From Dipteris shenzhenensis (taxonomy: Eukaryota; Polypodiophyta; Polypodiopsida; Gleicheniales), in NCBI GenBank assembly GCA_047967505.1, contig CM106538.1: DNA of 64,000 nucleotides; one strand, written 5' to 3'. Of the stretch, positions 60,944 through 64,000 are shown piece after piece. Numbering within the stretch: position 1 is the stretch's first letter; each line of letters begins with the position of its first letter. The notes beneath the pieces were generated by a model. It ran no database searches, had not been told where the DNA came from, and saw only the letters and a program-made list of their open reading frames with translations. The translations under genes were made by a program, and so were the position numbers.

Positions 60944-63324
60944 TGTTGGAGGAATGATCCTCATAGGAGCATTGTTGTGACTAAGGAACGTGACCAGCAT
61001 TGATTGGAAGGACACTCTTATGAACTCGATTGGGTGACCAATGTGTTGTTTGGCTCGTGATTGGCTCCTTGGACGTAGGAACTGTTGCATGAGCTCCATA
61101 TGGCGGTGCATGGCGGTGCTACAGTGCATGGTGGTGCTTGACCTTCTACATAACTCGACGGGGAACCTGTTGAACGTCTCTTTGTTGTGATCACGAACCT
61201 GAGTGCCGTGAGTCTTTGTCAGTAGACATAGCTATCTGGTAGAGCAGCTGCATATTGATATTAGGGTCCGTTAGTTGAGTCCTACATGGTTGTAATCGCC
61301 GACAAACTTAGTAGAGGTGAGGTGTGATCATAGTTTCGATTTGTGTGTTGATGAACAAGAGTTCTCAGTTACAATTTCGAGTCGTATCTCTTGTCCTTGT
61401 GCTGTGTAAGATTATGGTTGATCATAGTTGATGCTGAATTGTGTATATGTGAAGAGTGGGTCTCTTAGTTGATTTCCACGCAATTATCCAACATTTGGTA
61501 TTAGAGCACGATAGTCTGAGATCCTGTGAGCAATATGAGTGTTGAGAAAGTGAAGGTTTGAGCTTTGTGTGCATGTCGAGGAGGCTCAACAAGAAAGAGG
61601 CAGGAGCACTTGCTTTTCCACGAAGACTCAGGAGACCGAGAAGCAAATCTAGTTGGAGAAAAAGACCTACATTAGTCCTGTTGGCTGAGGCGTGCTTCCA
61701 AGAATCGTTAGGCATTGTTTCACTTGTCCATGGATTCGGTGAAGAAGACAAAGGTGTTCAATGGACGAAATTTTGCGAGGTGGCAACTATCAACGAAGCT
61801 ATGGTTCATGCAGAAGGGATTATGGGGAATTGTTTCTGGCACTGAAAAGGAGACGACCACCGGGGAAGCAGAGAAACATGTTTGGAGAAAAGATAACGAT
61901 AAGGCTATTGGCATGATAGGACGAGCCCTAGGAGAAGATTATTTTCACCACCTCGAGGTCACAAAGTCTGCAGGGTTGGCCAACTGGACAATTCTTGAAG
62001 CCTTGTTCGGGGTTAAGATGTGCCATTCGAAGGCAAACCTGAAGCAACAATTGTATGATCTTCGTATGAATGAAAATGAGGACTTGGCAACATTCTTAAA
62101 CCGTATGCAAGCTCTACTGAAGCAATTACAAGACCTCCGTTCTAAGGTCAAGGATTAGGATCAAAAGGCAATATTGTTGTTGTTGAAGAGTCTCCCCTCC
62201 AGATACAGTGAGACTAGTATCCTCAGATTGGATGATGAAGCTGACTTCATCGATTGCATGGTTTTGCTCATGAGTGAGGAGAAGCGGGAAGAGAACCTTT
62301 TTCCCGGTGATGCTGCATATGCTGTGAAGGACAAGAAGAATGCAACTAGAGATTCAAAAGGAGACACCCGTGCGTGCTATTATTGTGGCAAGCCAGGGCA
62401 GATTGAAAGGCTTTGTGCCAAGAAGCGAGGGACGAGGCAGCGAAACAAGAAAAGAATAAGGCATGTATGATTGAGGAGTCTTCACTAGAGGAGATGGCAG
62501 GTTTAGTAACAGATGATCTACTTGACCAGGATTGGGCGTTCTGAGTTTTTGGGTGTGTTATTGGTCTCAGCATCCTGTTCGTTGTATGTCAAATATGTCT
62601 TGGCTATGATGCCAATACCAAGCTAAGATGCTTGGGAAGTTTTGGTATCGGGCTATGATGCCCAGGTGTGTTTTTGTGGACTTCCACTGCTTCATGAGGC
62701 TTTGATATTGTTTGGTGATAAGTTGTAATGGCAACAAGCCCAGTAGGGATGAGCCAGTTCTGGTTGTGTCTTGTTACTGACTCCCTACTCGGATCAAGGG
62801 AGGGTGTTGGAGGAATGATCCTCATAGGAGCATTGCTTTGACTAAGGTATGTGGCCTGCATTGATTGGAAGTACACTCTTATGAACTCGATTGGGTGATC
62901 AGCGTGTTGTTTGGCTTGTGACTGGCTCCTTGGACCTGGGGACTGTTGCATGAACTCCATATGGCGGTGCTTGACCTTCTACATAACTCGATCGGGAAGC
63001 TGTTGAACATCTCTTTGTCGTGATCACAAGCCTGAGTGCTGTGAGTCTTTGTCAGTCGACATAGCTATCTGGTAGAGCAACTGCATATATATTAGGGTCG
63101 TTAGTTGAGTCCTACATGGTTGTGATCGCCGAAAAACTCATTAGAGGTGAGGGGTGATCACAATTTCGAGTCGTGTGTTGATTAATAAGAGTTCTCAGTT
63201 ACAATTTTGGGTTGTATCGCTTGTCCTTGTGCTCTGTAAGATTCTGGTTGATCATAGTTGATGCTCAATTGTGTATATGTGAAGAGTGGGTCTCTTAGTT
63301 GATTTCCACGCAATTATCCAAACA
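60944..63324 (+). mobile_element. Second gag-only Ty1/copia retrotransposon
   Basis: LTRs are 60944-61493 and 62805-63324 (TGTTGGAGGAATGATCC ... CCAACA). The first has about 28 bp extra (catggcggtgctacagtgc region). The primer site TGGTATTAGAGC is at 61496 and the purine tract atcaagggaggg directly precedes the 3' LTR. Flanks ATTTG (60939) and GTTTG (63325) are a near-perfect target duplication. The 1.3-kb interior has only Gag; the distance from the gag end to the 3' LTR is about 330 bp. Confidence 0.88.
61730..62470 (+). pseudogene. Copia Gag of the second gag-only element
   Basis: It starts MDSVKKTKVFNGRNFARWQL and runs through WRKDNDKAIGMIG, LKQQLYDLRMNENEDLATFL and LLKSLPSRY. The knuckle is CYYCGKPGQIERLC, with Gln replacing the His. 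A TAG at 62156 interrupts it. Length without the stop is about 246 residues, normal for a copia Gag region. Confidence 0.85.
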
Positions 63325-64000
63325 GTTTGCATGGGTTTGTGCACGGTTCGTATGTGACGTGCAAGTACAGCTGACAGGCTCGTATACAGCTGAGGTGTAT
63401 GGAATGTTTCTGTCAGACGCTCACGGGCTGCTCCCAAGGCTTCGTCAGTGTTTTTGTTAGATGACCATCAGCTGCTCTGGGTGAGCTGGCTGGTCATACA
63501 GGGACTTTCCGTTTATCTGCGAATTGATAGAGAAGGGCTAGCTGATCCCATTGGAACTCGTCACGTGGGGACTTTTCAGCAGTTGGTCATCCCTTTGTTC
63601 TAGGCTCTTTTGATGTTGGCTGAGTAGATATGCCTTTTCTTACTGCAGTGAGCAGGTGAGTGTACAAGTGGGCACTTGAGGCATTTGCAGGGGATTGTGT
63701 CACCAAGTCTTGGCTGCTAGAAACAATCCTAGGCTGAGTGTAATTGTTTTGGAACTGAAATGGATGCTCTTTAGCTATGCTTGATGGAGGTCACTTTCAG
63801 TAGAGCTTATGCGATGGCTTCCCCAACAGATAGTGTTTTTACAGGCAGGGGTTGCTAGGGAGAGGGCACACGATCAGTACAGCCTTGTGGGCTGAATAGA
63901 CAGGGGTTAGGTGTCCATGCTTGACATTGGAAGGTATCCCTGGACCCCAAAGAGACATGATACAAGTGTGACTGCCATAATGTTTGCTGTGTGGAGATGC
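63325..64000. other. Right end of window, unassigned intron 7 sequence
   Basis: It continues the tgcacggttcg-type repetitive sequence seen before the copia element. The last exon of the AAED1-like gene was not found here. Confidence 0.45.

Overview
This is a stretch of nuclear DNA from a land plant with a large, transposon-filled genome. The evidence is a split gene for a chloroplast AAED1-type (peroxiredoxin-like) protein, a plant-type Helitron, chromodomain Ty3/gypsy elements, Ty1/copia elements primed by initiator tRNA-Met (TGGTATCAGAGC sites), several LINE families and a hAT-type MITE. Introns of 11.5 kb and 26.7 kb in an ordinary metabolic gene suggest a fern, lycophyte or gymnosperm. 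The sequence alone does not settle which.

Layout: 1-6.5 kb is dense in (GA)n, (CT)n and (GT)n microsatellites arranged in higher-order duplicated blocks. 6.5-7.5 kb holds a small unidentified coding remnant and three 102-bp repeats. 8.1-18.7 kb is a decayed Helitron (Rep plus PIF1-type helicase). Its 3' end is tandemly repeated four times, and the units carry copies of a small four-exon gene of unknown function. From 18.8 kb to beyond the right end runs the AAED1-like gene on the + strand. Seven exons are visible and the last one lies outside the window.

Intron 1 (19.0-30.5 kb) holds gag fragments, nested copia-type elements, two LINE remnants and a hAT-like MITE inserted in one of the LINEs. 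Intron 4 (31.0-57.7 kb) holds a LINE interrupted by a TRIM, a minus-strand chromovirus, a plus-strand chromovirus with an unusual hairpin-rich leader, a gag-only copia element with perfect target-site duplication, a GIY-YIG-like remnant and another LINE. Intron 7 (58.4 kb to end) holds a gypsy reverse-transcriptase relic and a second gag-only copia element.

The only gene that looks like a functional host gene is the AAED1-like one. Its exons join in consistent phase across all introns. The other coding sequence is mobile-element protein in various states of decay or is unrecognised. The most unusual features are the Helitron 3'-end array with its cargo gene, and a run of small hairpins with C(UNCG)G-type loops at 40.86-41.07 kb. 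No rRNA, tRNA or CRISPR array was seen.
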